Notes: a model not told the origin generated them from the sequence alone. Shown: positions 43,438-51,834, numbered from the stretch's first letter. The stretch: DNA of 64,000 nucleotides from JAURVT01 sp049059935 (GCF_049059935.1 NZ_JBMGQR010000017.1:1-64000); one strand, 5' to 3'. Numbers and translations are program-made.

Positions 43438-43872
43438 GTGAGCCCGGTGGCGATGCGCGAGGCACGAGCACGGTGGACCGGATCGCTCCCCGACGGCGAG
43501 GGCGCCGTCACGCTGGCGACCTCCGGCGCCGCCGAGCTGGGGTTCAGCCTCGACCGGCGGGCCTCGGACACCCCCGACGGCACCGGCCCCGAGGAGCTCC
43601 TCGGCGCGGCCCACGCCGCCTGCTACGCCATGCAGCTGTCGGCGATCCTCACCTTCGGCGGCACCCCGCCGGAGTCGATCGACGTCAGCGCCCAGGTCAC
43701 CCAGGGCGGCCCCGACGTCGACTTCGGCATCACCGGCATCACGCTGACGGTCCGCGCCGTCGTGCCCGGCCTGGAGGCTGCGGGGATCGGCGAGGCGGCC
43801 CGCCAGGCCAAGGAGCAGTGCCCCGTCGGCCGCGCGCTCGGCGGCGTCCCGGTGGAGCTCGAGGTCCTCTAG
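43438..43872 (+). CDS. OsmC/Ohr family peroxiredoxin
   Basis: The 144-residue thiol peroxidase probably reduces organic or fatty-acid hydroperoxides. The two catalytic cysteines lie in AHAACYAMQL (about residue 63) and AKEQCPVGRAL (about residue 127), spaced as in OsmC, with the Arg/Glu context of GTGPEELLGAAHAAC. It starts RARWTGSLPDGEGAVTL, an OsmC-type opening. The start may be GTG 43438, GTG 43447 or ATG 43453; no strong ribosome site decides. Its end is adjacent to, and overlaps by four bases, the convergent cobIJ stop. Confidence 0.9.
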   Translation: MSPVAMREARARWTGSLPDGEGAVTLATSGAAELGFSLDRRASDTPDGTGPEELLGAAHAACYAMQLSAILTFGGTPPESIDVSAQVTQGGPDVDFGITGITLTVRAVVPGLEAAGIGEAARQAKEQCPVGRALGGVPVELEVL

Positions 43873-45401
43873 ACCGGGGTCGACCGCGGCGTCCACGCCG
43901 CGCCGGTGGGCCCGACGCGCGTGGTGGACGAGCCGACCACGAGCAGGCACTTCATGTCGATGGTCGACGGGTCGAGGTCGCCGAGCGTCGTGACGGTGAG
44001 CGACTCCTCGGCGCGGCCCACGTCGCGTCCGACGACCACGACCACGGACGGGTCGTGCACCTCGAGCAGCACGCGCTGCATGTCGGCCACCTGCGTGGTG
44101 CGCGAGCGCGACGCGGGGTTGTAGACGGCGAGCGCGAGGTCGGCCTCGGCGACGGCGCGCAGGCGGCGCTCGATCAGCGACCAGGGCTTGAGCCGGTCCG
44201 ACAGGCTCATCACGGCGAAGTCGCCGCCCACCGGGGCACCAGCACGGGCCGCGACGGCCTGCACCGCCGAGACGCCGGGCAGCACGCGCACGGCCACCGA
44301 GGCGTAGCCCGCGTCCTCGGCCACCGCGACGTCGAGCGCCTCGTAGACCGCCGACGCCATGCCGAACACCCCCGCGTCGCCACCGGACACGACGGCCACC
44401 CGCTCGCCGGAGCGGGCGAGGTCGAGGGCCAGCCGGGCGCGGTCGACCTCGACGGAGTTGCCCGACGAGTGCCGGACGAGACCCTCGCGCTGCGGCACGC
44501 GATCGACGTACGGCGCGTACCCGACGACGTGGCCGACGCCCGCGAGCGCCTCGGTCACCTCGGGCGTCACCCAGCGGTCCGGGCCGGGGCCGAGGCCCAC
44601 CACGAGCACCTCGGCCGGCTCGGCGCCGGTGGCCGTCTCGGCGTCCGAGGCGTCGGTCTCGTAGCGCGTGCGCTGCGGGGCGGTGTCGCCCGGGACCAGC
44701 ACGATCGAGAAGTACGGGACGGTGTCGGGGTCGACGTCGGCGGCGCGCCGCGTCACCTCGCGGTCGGTCGACGCGCGCTCCACGTACAGCGCCTCGTCGA
44801 GCCGCCCGGCCGCCGCCAGGGCGCGGCGGACAGCGGCGAACGTCCGTCCGAGCTTCATGATGACGGCGCCCTCGGTGTCGGCCAGGCGTCGCGCCAGCTC
44901 GGGCTCGGGCAGCGTGCCCGGCAGGATCGTCAGCACGTCGGTCTGGCGCACCAGCGGCGACGCGACGGCCGCCGACGCCGCGGACACCGACGTCACGCCC
45001 GGGACGACGTGCGTCTCGTAGCGGTCGGACAGCCGGTCGTGCAGGTACATGTAGGAGCCGTAGAACAGCGGGTCGCCCTCGGCGAGGACGACGACGGTCC
45101 GCCCCGCGGCGAGGTGCGTGTCGAGCCGGTCGGCGCACTCGGTGTAGAAGTCGGCCATCGCGCCGGCGTACCCGCCGGGGTGGTCGGTGGTGCCGGTGGT
45201 GACGGGGTAGACGAGGTTCTCCTCGACCTGCCCGTCGTGCAGCAGCCCGGCCGCGTCGGCGATGCTCCGCGCGATCGACGAGCGGTGCGTGCCGGAGTGG
45301 TAGGCGACGACGTCGGCACCGCGCACCAGCTCGGCGGCGCGCAGCGTCACCAGGCCCGGGTCGCCGGGACCCACCCCGACGCCGAACAGCCGGCCGCTCA
45401 C
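43869..45401 (-). CDS. cobJ: Fused precorrin-2 C20-methyltransferase and precorrin-3B C17-methyltransferase
   Basis: The 510-residue enzyme contains two tetrapyrrole methylases in series. The first half (to about residue 245) is CobI: LFGVGVGPGDPGLVTLRAAE, LAEGDPLFYGSYMYL, PGVTSVSAASAAV. The second (about 262-510) is CobJ: VLVVGLGPGPDRWVTPEV, YAPYVDRVP, VVSGGDAGVFGMASAVYEAL, PGVSAVQAVAARAGAPVGGDF, LKPWSLIERRL. The CobI-CobJ fusion is common in actinobacteria. The GTG start at 45399-45401 overlaps the cobH stop by four bases. Confidence 0.95.
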   Translation of the reverse strand: MSGRLFGVGVGPGDPGLVTLRAAELVRGADVVAYHSGTHRSSIARSIADAAGLLHDGQVEENLVYPVTTGTTDHPGGYAGAMADFYTECADRLDTHLAAGRTVVVLAEGDPLFYGSYMYLHDRLSDRYETHVVPGVTSVSAASAAVASPLVRQTDVLTILPGTLPEPELARRLADTEGAVIMKLGRTFAAVRRALAAAGRLDEALYVERASTDREVTRRAADVDPDTVPYFSIVLVPGDTAPQRTRYETDASDAETATGAEPAEVLVVGLGPGPDRWVTPEVTEALAGVGHVVGYAPYVDRVPQREGLVRHSSGNSVEVDRARLALDLARSGERVAVVSGGDAGVFGMASAVYEALDVAVAEDAGYASVAVRVLPGVSAVQAVAARAGAPVGGDFAVMSLSDRLKPWSLIERRLRAVAEADLALAVYNPASRSRTTQVADMQRVLLEVHDPSVVVVVGRDVGRAEESLTVTTLGDLDPSTIDMKCLLVVGSSTTRVGPTGAAWTPRSTPV

Positions 45402-46144
45402 TCGCGCTCCTGCGCGATCGCGTTGACGGCGCCCGCGGCCATCGCCGAGCCGCCGCGACGCCCGCGCACCGCGAGGTACGGGACGGCCGGCGCGAAGGCG
45501 GCGAGCGCCTCCTTGGACTCCGCGGCGCCGATGAACCCGACGGGCACGCCGATGATCGCCGCAGGACGCGGCGCACCGTCGGCGAGCAGCTCGAGCAGGT
45601 GGAACAGCGCGGTGGGGGCGTTGCCGATCGCGACGACGGCCCCCTCGAGCCGGTCGGCCCACAGCGACACGGCGGCGGCGGACCGCGTCGTGCCCCAGGC
45701 GCGGGCGAGGTCGGGGACGCGCTCGTCGCGCAGCGTGCAGACGACGTCGTTGTCGAGCGGGAGCCGGGCGCGGGTGACGCCCGAGGCGACCATGTTGGCG
45801 TCGGTGAGGACGGGCGCGCCGGACTGCAGGGCGTCGCGGGCGGCGGGCACCAGGTCGGGGTGGACCAGCAGGTCGGGCGCGAGGTCCACCTGGCCGCACG
45901 CGTGGATCATCCGGACGGCGACCTTCTCGGCCGACGCGGGCACGCCCGACAGGTCGGACTCGGCGCGGATCATCGCGAACGACGCCTCGTAGATGTCGGC
46001 GCCGTGCGGCACGTAGTCGTAGCGGCGGGTCGGACGGACCGGCTCGACGCCGGGCGTCGCGCCCGTGGGCACGGCGCCGACGGGCGCCGCCCCGGTCATC
46101 GCCGTCTCGGCCGGCGTGGGGTGGTCGGTGGTGGAGCGGGTCAC
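45398..46144 (-). CDS. cobH: Precorrin-8X methylmutase
   Basis: The 248-residue enzyme moves the methyl group from C11 to C12 to form hydrogenobyrinic acid. Past a variable N-terminal tail of about 35 residues it has RYDYVPHGADIYEASFAMIR, RMIHACGQVDLAPDL (with the active-site histidine), TDANMVASGV, AIGNAPTALFHLLEL and IGVPVGFIGAAESK, all CobH/CbiC hallmarks. I chose GTG 46142-46144 because of the 4-base overlap with cobG; a downstream ATG would drop about 16 residues of tail. Confidence 0.94.
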   Translation of the reverse strand: MTRSTTDHPTPAETAMTGAAPVGAVPTGATPGVEPVRPTRRYDYVPHGADIYEASFAMIRAESDLSGVPASAEKVAVRMIHACGQVDLAPDLLVHPDLVPAARDALQSGAPVLTDANMVASGVTRARLPLDNDVVCTLRDERVPDLARAWGTTRSAAAVSLWADRLEGAVVAIGNAPTALFHLLELLADGAPRPAAIIGVPVGFIGAAESKEALAAFAPAVPYLAVRGRRGGSAMAAGAVNAIAQERE

Positions 46145-47043
46145 CGCAGGTCCTCCAGCGCGTCGCGCGCGGTCTCGGGCTCGGGCAGGGACGGCAGGAC
46201 GAGCCCGCGGTCGGGGGTCAGGACGACCTCGACGCCCGCGACGGACGCCACGCGGCGGGCCGCGTCGGACGTCAGCGCGGCGCCGGGGACGCCCAGGCAG
46301 AGGTAGTGGCCGCCGTCGTCCTGGGGGTGCAGGCCGGTCTCGACAGGATCGCGGCCGGCCGGGCGGTCCCAGGCGGGACGGTCGCCGACCAGCTCGCGGC
46401 CGCGCTCGGGCAGCTCGGCGACGTGCCACGGGGCGTCGTCGCCGTCGCCGCGGGCGGCGAGGAACGCGTGGGCGAGCCCGACGAGCGTCTCGACCACCGC
46501 CGTCAGCCGGACGGTGCCCGCGTCGAGGTCGCCGACGACGACGCGGGCGGTGGTCGCGTCGAGCACGACGGCGGTGAGGTCGGCGCCGTCGACGGCGACG
46601 TCGAGGCGTCCGTCGTCGAGCGCGAGCAGGAACTTGCCGGGCAGGCCGGCCAGGGCGGGCGTGGCGAGCAGGCGTGCGTCGAGGTCGGCGAGCGTGTGGC
46701 GCAGGTCGACCAGCCCGCCGCGGTAGCCCGTCAGCGGGGAGCAGGCGAGGTTGCGGACGAGGTCGTGCGCCGGTGACGGCAGCAGGCCGGCGTCGCGCAG
46801 CGCGTCGACGAACGTCGCGACGGGGGCGCCGTCGTCGTCGGTGTGGACGCCGCGCAGCTGGACGTTGGCGCGCGACGTCAGGTGCAGGTACCCGTCGGCG
46901 TGCACCTCGGCGAGCTCGGCGAGCGCCTCGAGCTGGGCGACCGAGAGCCGTCCGCCGGGAAGCCGGAGGCGCACGAGGGCGCCGTCGTCGGCGGGCCAGG
47001 GTCGGAGCACGCCCGGGCACCGGTCGGTCCTCGTCCGCAGCAC
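46141..47043 (-). CDS. cobG: CobG-like precorrin-3B synthase, apparently without its C-terminal Fe-S region
   Basis: The protein has 300 residues from GTG 47041-47043 (start uncertain). The N-terminal half-domain shows DRCPGVLRPWPADDGALVRL, GYLHLTSRANVQLRGVH and LVRNLACSPLTGYRGG, matching CobG/nitrite-sulfite reductase relatives; a second ferredoxin-like half (GGHYLCLGVPGAALTS ... VVLTPDRGLVLPSL) follows. CobG normally ends with a cysteine-bearing segment that helps hold a [4Fe-4S] cluster; here the frame stops 20 or so residues after GLVLPSL with only three scattered cysteines in total. The reaction, O2-dependent hydroxylation of precorrin-3A, is therefore uncertain for this copy. Confidence 0.8.
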   Translation of the reverse strand: MLRTRTDRCPGVLRPWPADDGALVRLRLPGGRLSVAQLEALAELAEVHADGYLHLTSRANVQLRGVHTDDDGAPVATFVDALRDAGLLPSPAHDLVRNLACSPLTGYRGGLVDLRHTLADLDARLLATPALAGLPGKFLLALDDGRLDVAVDGADLTAVVLDATTARVVVGDLDAGTVRLTAVVETLVGLAHAFLAARGDGDDAPWHVAELPERGRELVGDRPAWDRPAGRDPVETGLHPQDDGGHYLCLGVPGAALTSDAARRVASVAGVEVVLTPDRGLVLPSLPEPETARDALEDLR

Positions 47044-47112
47044 GTCGTCATGGTCGCACAGCCGTTCGAGGCCTCCCGGCGTGCTCCTCGGCGGCCCGGG
47101 CGGGGTGCGGTC

Positions 47113-47118
47113 TACCGT
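47113..47118 (+). promoter_or_regulatory. -10 box of a leaderless promoter, phosphatidyltransferase gene
   Basis: TACCGT ends 6 bases before the ATG at 47125 and no ribosome site intervenes. Confidence 0.5.
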
Positions 47119-47124
47119 GGCGGC

Positions 47125-47736
47125 ATGACCTCCAGCGCCACCACGGCACGACCCCGTCTCACGTGGGGTGGCGCGCCGGTCAACACCGCGGCCAACTACA
47201 TCACCGGCGTGCGCACCGTCGCCGCGATCACCATCGGCTTCGCCGGGATCATGCAGGAGTCGTGGGTGCTGCTCGCGGTCGCCTACGCGGTGTACTGGGT
47301 GGGCGACTCGCTCGACGGCAACGTCGCCCGCTGGTTCGGGCACGAGACGCGCCTCGGCGCCGTCTTCGACATCCTCAGCGACCGCGCGTGCTGCGCCGTG
47401 CTGATCTCCGGCCTGCTGATGCTGCGGCCCGAGCTCGCGCCCGCGCTGCTCATCTACTTCCTGCAGTTCATGGTGCTCGACTCGGTGCTGTCGCTGTGCT
47501 TCCTGCGCTGGCCGATCGTCAGCCCGAACTACTTCTACGAGGTCGACCGCACCATCTGGCGCTGGAACTGGTCGGTGCCGATCAAGACGATCAACACGAT
47601 GGCGCTCGTGCTGGCCGTCGCCGCGGGCTCGCTGCCCGTCGCGCTGGCCATCGCGATCGTCCAGCTCGCGATCAAGATCTGGACGGCCCGGGCGGTGCTG
47701 CGGCTCGTCACCGCCGAGGACGCCGCGGCCGCGTAG
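47125..47736 (+). CDS. CDP-alcohol phosphatidyltransferase family membrane enzyme
   Basis: The 203-residue enzyme has about six helices. The family's catalytic signature D-x2-D-G-x2-A-R-x8-G-x3-D-x3-D is intact in DSLDGNVARWFGHETRLGAV followed by FDILSD, so it should condense a CDP-linked lipid with an alcohol. The alcohol (inositol phosphate, glycerol phosphate or other) cannot be deduced. Short length and the WRWNWSVPIKTINTMAL segment differ from PgsA. It is co-directional with the VTT-like gene 3 bases downstream, which suggests a joint role in membrane lipid handling. Confidence 0.88.
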   Translation: MTSSATTARPRLTWGGAPVNTAANYITGVRTVAAITIGFAGIMQESWVLLAVAYAVYWVGDSLDGNVARWFGHETRLGAVFDILSDRACCAVLISGLLMLRPELAPALLIYFLQFMVLDSVLSLCFLRWPIVSPNYFYEVDRTIWRWNWSVPIKTINTMALVLAVAAGSLPVALAIAIVQLAIKIWTARAVLRLVTAEDAAAA

Positions 47737-47739
47737 ACC

Positions 47740-48231
47740 GTGCTGGAGTGGCTCGGCGTCGTCGCGGCGTCCGTCGGCACCGGTGTGCTGTCGGCGCTGG
47801 TGCCCGTCGTCAACGCCGAGGCCGCGCTGGCCGTGACGGCCGCCGCGTCGCCCGCCGCGCTGGCCTACGTCGCCGCGGTGTTCGTCGGCGTGGGGCAGAC
47901 CATCGGCAAGATCATCCTGTTCGAGGCCGCGCGCCGGGGCCGGGAGTGGCGCAAGGACAAGCCGAAGAAGCCCCGCGAGGAGCTGCCCCGCTGGCGACGG
48001 AGGCTGGCCGAGTGGAGCGACCGCTGCCTGGCCGCCATGCACGGACGCTGGCGCTCCAACGGCGTCGTCCTGCTGTCGGCGTCCGTCGGCATCCCGCCGC
48101 TGCTGGCCGTCGCCGTCCTCGCCGGGGCGGCGCGCAACCGTCGCCTCGACTTCGCGATCTGCTGCCTGGTGGGCCGCATCGCCCGCTTCCTGGTGGTCGT
48201 CTACCCGTTCGTCCTCGCCCACCGCAGCTGA
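47740..48231 (+). CDS. Small VTT/DedA-like membrane protein
   Basis: The 163-residue protein starts at GTG 47740, three bases after the phosphatidyltransferase stop. Two hydrophobic blocks (about residues 5-55 and 105-160) are separated by a strongly basic cytoplasmic stretch with KDKPKKPREELPRWRRR. The GQTIGKIILFEAARRG and SASVGIPPLLAVAVLAGAAR segments resemble the VTT/SNARE-associated fold of DedA lipid flippase-type proteins, but the protein is shorter. Coupling to a phospholipid-synthesis enzyme fits a lipid transport role; this is inference. Confidence 0.72.
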   Translation: MLEWLGVVAASVGTGVLSALVPVVNAEAALAVTAAASPAALAYVAAVFVGVGQTIGKIILFEAARRGREWRKDKPKKPREELPRWRRRLAEWSDRCLAAMHGRWRSNGVVLLSASVGIPPLLAVAVLAGAARNRRLDFAICCLVGRIARFLVVVYPFVLAHRS

Positions 48232-48250
48232 GTCGTCCCCCTCGTCCCGG

Positions 48251-48300
48251 GAGTTGTCGGTGCCTCAAGGGGCTGTAGGCCCCTGAGGCACCGACAACTC
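48251..48300. terminator. Bidirectional hairpin, full copy of the TGTCGGTGC palindrome family
   Basis: GAGTTGTCGGTGCCTCA (48251-48267) and its exact reverse complement (48284-48300) flank an inner GGGGC/GCCCC stem, 50 bases overall. It sits between convergent stops (48231 and 48316) without a T-run. The right arm is identical to bases 89-105, and the core resembles 4021-4064. Confidence 0.8.
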
Positions 48301-48315
48301 CTGGGTCGGACGGGG

Positions 48316-49353
48316 TCAGCCCTGCAGCTCCTGCGGCGACTCGCCCGCGACGGCCTTCTCGAGCAGCGGGGGCAGGCGGTCGGCGACGTACGCAAGGGAC
48401 AGGGGGGTCATGAAGTAGATGGCGCCGGCGAGGGTCGCGTCGGTGTAGACGGCGCGCTTCTCCGCCACGGCGGGCAGCGACGCGTAGGTCTCCAGCGACC
48501 TCAGCGCCGTGAAGTTGTCCTGCTCCTCGGTGGCGAACAGGACGACGTCGGCCTCGATCTCGTCGAGGTTCTCCGCCGAGATCTGCGCCTGCTCACCGGC
48601 GGCGGGGGAGTACTCCTCCAGGCCCGCGGTGATGGTGAAGCCCATCATCGTGAGGAAGTCGGTGCTCAGGCCGTTCTGGTAGACGTACAGCACCCCCTCG
48701 TACGGCGCGCCCTGGGCGAACGTCGCGGTCTTGCCGTCCCAGTCCGGGTGGGCCTTCGCGATCTCGGCGTACTGCGCCTTCACGTCGGCGACGAGCTTCT
48801 CGCCCTCGGCCTTCCTGCCGAGCGCGGTGGCCACCAGGACCGTCTGGTCGTCCCACGGCGAGAAGTACTGCGGGGTGCCCTTGGCGCCGGCGAGGGTCGG
48901 CGCGATCGCGGCGAGCTTGTCGTAGTCGGCCTCCTCGAGGCCGCCGTTGACGGCCACGATCAGGTCGGGCTCCAGCGACGCGATCTTCTCGAACTGCAGG
49001 CCGTCGGTCTGGCTGAGGACGGTCGGCTTCGCCCCGTCGAGCAGCTCGGTCGCCCAGGGCCAGACCGCATCGGGCTGCTCGCCGTACCACTCGGTCGTGG
49101 CGATCGGGACGACGCCGAGCTGCAGCAGGACGTCCTGCTCGGTCAGGCCGGCGACGACGACGCGCCGGGGCTCCGAGGGGATCGTGATGGTGCCGAACTT
49201 GTGGGTGATCTCGACGGGGAAGGTGCCGTCGGACGTCGCGGCGGGCGAGGCGTCGTCGGACGAGCCGCTCGCGCCGCACGCGGTGAGCGCGAGGGCGGCG
49301 GCACCCGCGAGCAGGGCACGGCGGGACAGGGCGGCGGACGGGGGGACGGGCAC
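48316..49353 (-). CDS. Iron-siderophore ABC transporter substrate-binding lipoprotein
   Basis: The 345-residue lipoprotein of the FecB/FepB type captures ferric siderophores outside the membrane. The signal peptide has both a twin-arginine-like SRRALLAGAAALALTACG and a lipobox LTACG (Cys near residue 25). VEITHKFGTITIPSEPRRVV, PDLIVAVNGGLEEADYDKLAAI (in part) and the YFSPWDDQT segment are typical, with a long helix joining two lobes. Upstream, centred about 31 bases before the start, is a strong IdeR-like box. No permease or ATPase gene is nearby, so its partners lie elsewhere. Confidence 0.92.
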   Translation of the reverse strand: MPVPPSAALSRRALLAGAAALALTACGASGSSDDASPAATSDGTFPVEITHKFGTITIPSEPRRVVVAGLTEQDVLLQLGVVPIATTEWYGEQPDAVWPWATELLDGAKPTVLSQTDGLQFEKIASLEPDLIVAVNGGLEEADYDKLAAIAPTLAGAKGTPQYFSPWDDQTVLVATALGRKAEGEKLVADVKAQYAEIAKAHPDWDGKTATFAQGAPYEGVLYVYQNGLSTDFLTMMGFTITAGLEEYSPAAGEQAQISAENLDEIEADVVLFATEEQDNFTALRSLETYASLPAVAEKRAVYTDATLAGAIYFMTPLSLAYVADRLPPLLEKAVAGESPQELQG

Positions 49354-49374
49354 GACGGACTCCTGGGCGGTCAG

Positions 49375-49393
49375 TAAGGGTTGCCTGACCTTA
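49375..49393 (-). promoter_or_regulatory. IdeR/DtxR iron box for the siderophore-binding protein
   Basis: TAAGGGTTGCCTGACCTTA matches 16 of 19 positions of the degenerate iron-box consensus TWAGGTWAGSCTWACCTWA and is a near-palindrome. It ends 22 bases before the start codon, so iron-loaded IdeR is expected to repress the gene. Confidence 0.8.
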
Positions 49394-49422
49394 CTAGGAG
49401 TCGAGGTGTCGCTGTCCAGCCG

Positions 49423-50745
49423 TCAGCCGAAGACGGTGTCCCGCTGGTCGGGGATGATCCGGCCGTCCAGTCCGCGCACGGGCCCGAGCGAGCCGTCGCG
49501 CCTCTCCCGCCCCGTGGTGGAGCAGGGGTAGCGGCCGGGCATCTGCGGCAGCGGCTGGATGAACATCGGCGTGACGAGCCACTTCCCGTCCTGGTTCGCG
49601 TACGCCTGGCACATGATCTCGGCGCCGTTGCGGTTGAGGACGACGTGCGCGCGGGTGGCGTCGGCGACCATCGTGACGTCGGTGGACGCGTCGCCCGCCG
49701 CGATCACCGGCCGCACCCTCGCCGGGGCCAGACGCAGTGCTGCGCGTCCCTGGATGCCGCGGATCTCCTGGTTGATCCAGCACCGCTTGCCCTCGACGAA
49801 CGGCATGATCTGGTCGCTGCCGTCGGCGTACCCGCCGCAGCCCAGCAGGTGGCCGACGACCCGGCCGTCCTTCACCTGGGTCCGGATGCCGACGACGTGC
49901 TTGCGCGGCACGCCGATGCCAGGTCCCCACACGTCCGCCCAGAGCTCGGGCGACGCCGAGATCACCCACGGCTCGATGCCGGCCCGCTTCAGGGTGCGGA
50001 CGAGGTCCTTCATCGGCCGGTAGTACCGGGTCCACTTGATCTGGGTGGTGCTGCCGACGCGCCAGGTGTCGCCGACCTTCGCCCGGAGCGCGACGCGTCG
50101 CGCGTCCGCGGCGATCTTGCGCACCTGCGCGGGCGTGCGTCCGGCCATCAGCTGAGCCATCCAGGCGTAGCCGGCGTTCATCCGGCGGTGGTCGTAGTCG
50201 CCGGCGAACCCGGGCTGACCGCCGGTGGTCTCCTGGTCGAGCCGCATCGAGAGGATCTCGTCGGCGCAGGCCACGGACTGCGCGTCCTTCTTCCCCGTCG
50301 ACAGCCGCCTGCCCGGCTTCGCGATCGGGCCGCACGCGGTGCGCAGGGCCTTCGCCGCGGCCGGGGTCATCCAGCGGCTGGTGGTGCTCCAGTCCTTGCC
50401 GGCGGGCTGGCGCAGCAGCGACCTCCGCAGCAGCCAGAACGTCGTCTGGTCGCTGATGTCGTTCTTCATCATCGTGTTGTCCCAGTCGAAGACCGCGACG
50501 GGACGCACCCCGCGTCCCGGCGATCCCTTGCACCTCCCGACGCGGTCGATCACCTTCTGCAGGCGCTTGCCCGTGGTGCCGTACCACTGGTCGGTCAGGC
50601 GCAGCTGCGGGCAGCGGGCCGAGGCGCGGGCGGACGACGACGCGCGCGTCGTCGTGCTCGTGGCGCTCGCCGGCAGCGAGGTGGTGGCCACGGCGGTGAC
50701 GAGCGCCAGGCCGATCGTGGCAGCGGACAGGAGGCGACGGTTCAT
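49423..50745 (-). CDS. Secreted HAD-superfamily phosphatase
   Basis: The 440-residue protein has a signal peptide (MNRRLLSAATIGLALVTAVA, cleaved near ASA) and a haloacid-dehalogenase fold. Motif I is FDWDNTMMKND (DxDxT), motif II lies in EPWVISASPELW, and motifs III/IV in AAGDASTDVTMV, all with the needed acids. A long cap domain separates motif I and II. Similar extracytoplasmic HAD enzymes act on phosphocholine or other organic phosphates, but I cannot name the substrate. It starts at ATG 50743-50745; a GGTCCCATG context gives no clear ribosome site. Confidence 0.85.
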   Translation of the reverse strand: MNRRLLSAATIGLALVTAVATTSLPASATSTTTRASSSARASARCPQLRLTDQWYGTTGKRLQKVIDRVGRCKGSPGRGVRPVAVFDWDNTMMKNDISDQTTFWLLRRSLLRQPAGKDWSTTSRWMTPAAAKALRTACGPIAKPGRRLSTGKKDAQSVACADEILSMRLDQETTGGQPGFAGDYDHRRMNAGYAWMAQLMAGRTPAQVRKIAADARRVALRAKVGDTWRVGSTTQIKWTRYYRPMKDLVRTLKRAGIEPWVISASPELWADVWGPGIGVPRKHVVGIRTQVKDGRVVGHLLGCGGYADGSDQIMPFVEGKRCWINQEIRGIQGRAALRLAPARVRPVIAAGDASTDVTMVADATRAHVVLNRNGAEIMCQAYANQDGKWLVTPMFIQPLPQMPGRYPCSTTGRERRDGSLGPVRGLDGRIIPDQRDTVFG

Positions 50746-50828
50746 GGGACCTGGTGACCCTTCGGCAGGCGGGTCGGGCGGGTGCGGCCCGGCCCTGCGA
50801 CAGTGCCAGGGTGTGACGCAGGTCGCAA

Positions 50829-51812
50829 CTACCCGTTGCCGCCCGACGCGACGAGCCCGTCGCCGAGCGCGGTGCGCCAGTACAGGACCTCGCGGCCCGA
50901 CCGCCGCCGGACGACGAGCCCGGCGCCGAGGAGGACGCCGAGGTGGCCGCTCGTCGACGCCAGCGACAGGCCGGTGAGGGCGGCGAGCTGGCTCGTGCTG
51001 TGCGGCGCGTCGAGGAGCGACAGGACGAGCGCCCGGTTCGCGCCGAGCAACGGCGTGAGGCCGCGGGGGCCGGACGGCGCCACGTCCGCGAGCCGCCCCG
51101 CGAGCGGGTAGTAGACGGCATAGGTCGGGGGCTCGCCGTCGTCCCAGCCGACCCACCGGCCGTCGCTGGTCGGCACGAGCAGCAGGCGGGCGCCCTCGGG
51201 GAGGGTGCGGGTCGGGCGGTCGTACCGGTTGATCCGGAGCATCCCGCCGCCTTCCCACTCCCGGTCGGGGCCGAGGTCGCGCAGCACCGACGCCCAGCCG
51301 TGGCCCGCGAGCTGGGCGGTCCGCGCGACGACGTCGGCGCGCAGCAGCCGTCGCCGTCGCGGCCAGTCGCTCGCGACGGTGTGGTCCCACAGCCACCGGG
51401 CGAGCCCGTGCGCCACCCCGCCGAGCCCCGGGCCGTGCAGCGACGCGGGCAGCTCCCGGCGGGTCGTCTCCCGCAGGTCGTCGCGCAGGGCGTCGTCGGA
51501 GGTCCCGAGCAGGGGCTCGAGCTCGTCGTCGATCGTCGGGTCGGGGGACGTCGGCGGGCGCGCGAGGTAGTCCGCGATCCATCCCGTGAGCCCCGGCGAG
51601 GACGGACGGAAGCTCGACCGGGCGAGGTCGTGCGCCACCGGGTTCTCCTCGAGCCACCCGTCGAAGGCCGCACCGTGCGCCGCGGCGAAGGCGCGCTGCT
51701 CGGGACCTCGTGGGTGGGTGAGGGAGGCGAGCGCGCAGACCACCTCGGCGAGCGGGGAGACGGCGAACCGGCTCTGCGCCAGCACGTCGGCCGGCACCTG
51801 CCAGTAGCCCAT
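50829..51812 (-). CDS. ArsR-like winged-helix transcriptional regulator (DUF5937-type)
   Basis: The 327-residue protein carries an N-terminal ligand or dimerisation region of about 230 residues (FAVSPLAEVVCALASLTHPR opening, a DUF5937-like start) and an ArsR-type wHTH at the C-terminus: LLGANRALVLSLLDAPHSTS, LAALTGLSLASTSGHLGVLL (recognition helix), VVRRRSGREVLYWRT (wing). It is encoded back-to-back with an MFS exporter and its start codon lies inside an inverted repeat, consistent with autorepression and control of the exporter. Confidence 0.85.
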   Translation of the reverse strand: MGYWQVPADVLAQSRFAVSPLAEVVCALASLTHPRGPEQRAFAAAHGAAFDGWLEENPVAHDLARSSFRPSSPGLTGWIADYLARPPTSPDPTIDDELEPLLGTSDDALRDDLRETTRRELPASLHGPGLGGVAHGLARWLWDHTVASDWPRRRRLLRADVVARTAQLAGHGWASVLRDLGPDREWEGGGMLRINRYDRPTRTLPEGARLLLVPTSDGRWVGWDDGEPPTYAVYYPLAGRLADVAPSGPRGLTPLLGANRALVLSLLDAPHSTSQLAALTGLSLASTSGHLGVLLGAGLVVRRRSGREVLYWRTALGDGLVASGGNG

Positions 51813-51834
51813 GTTTCGCCTCCACCCGAAACAT
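51811..51834. promoter_or_regulatory. Operator-like inverted repeat between regulator and MFS gene
   Basis: ATGTTTCG, 8 bases, CGAAACAT: perfect 8-base arms, AT-rich compared with its surroundings. Its left end overlaps the regulator's start codon and its right end lies 36 bases before the MFS start. It is the most likely target of the ArsR-like protein. Confidence 0.65.

Noticed and set aside
42688..45576. Long frames on both strands around cobIJ (962 and 1096 residues)
   Set aside because: They cross the OsmC, cobIJ and cobH genes out of frame; composition is that of GC-rich shadows.
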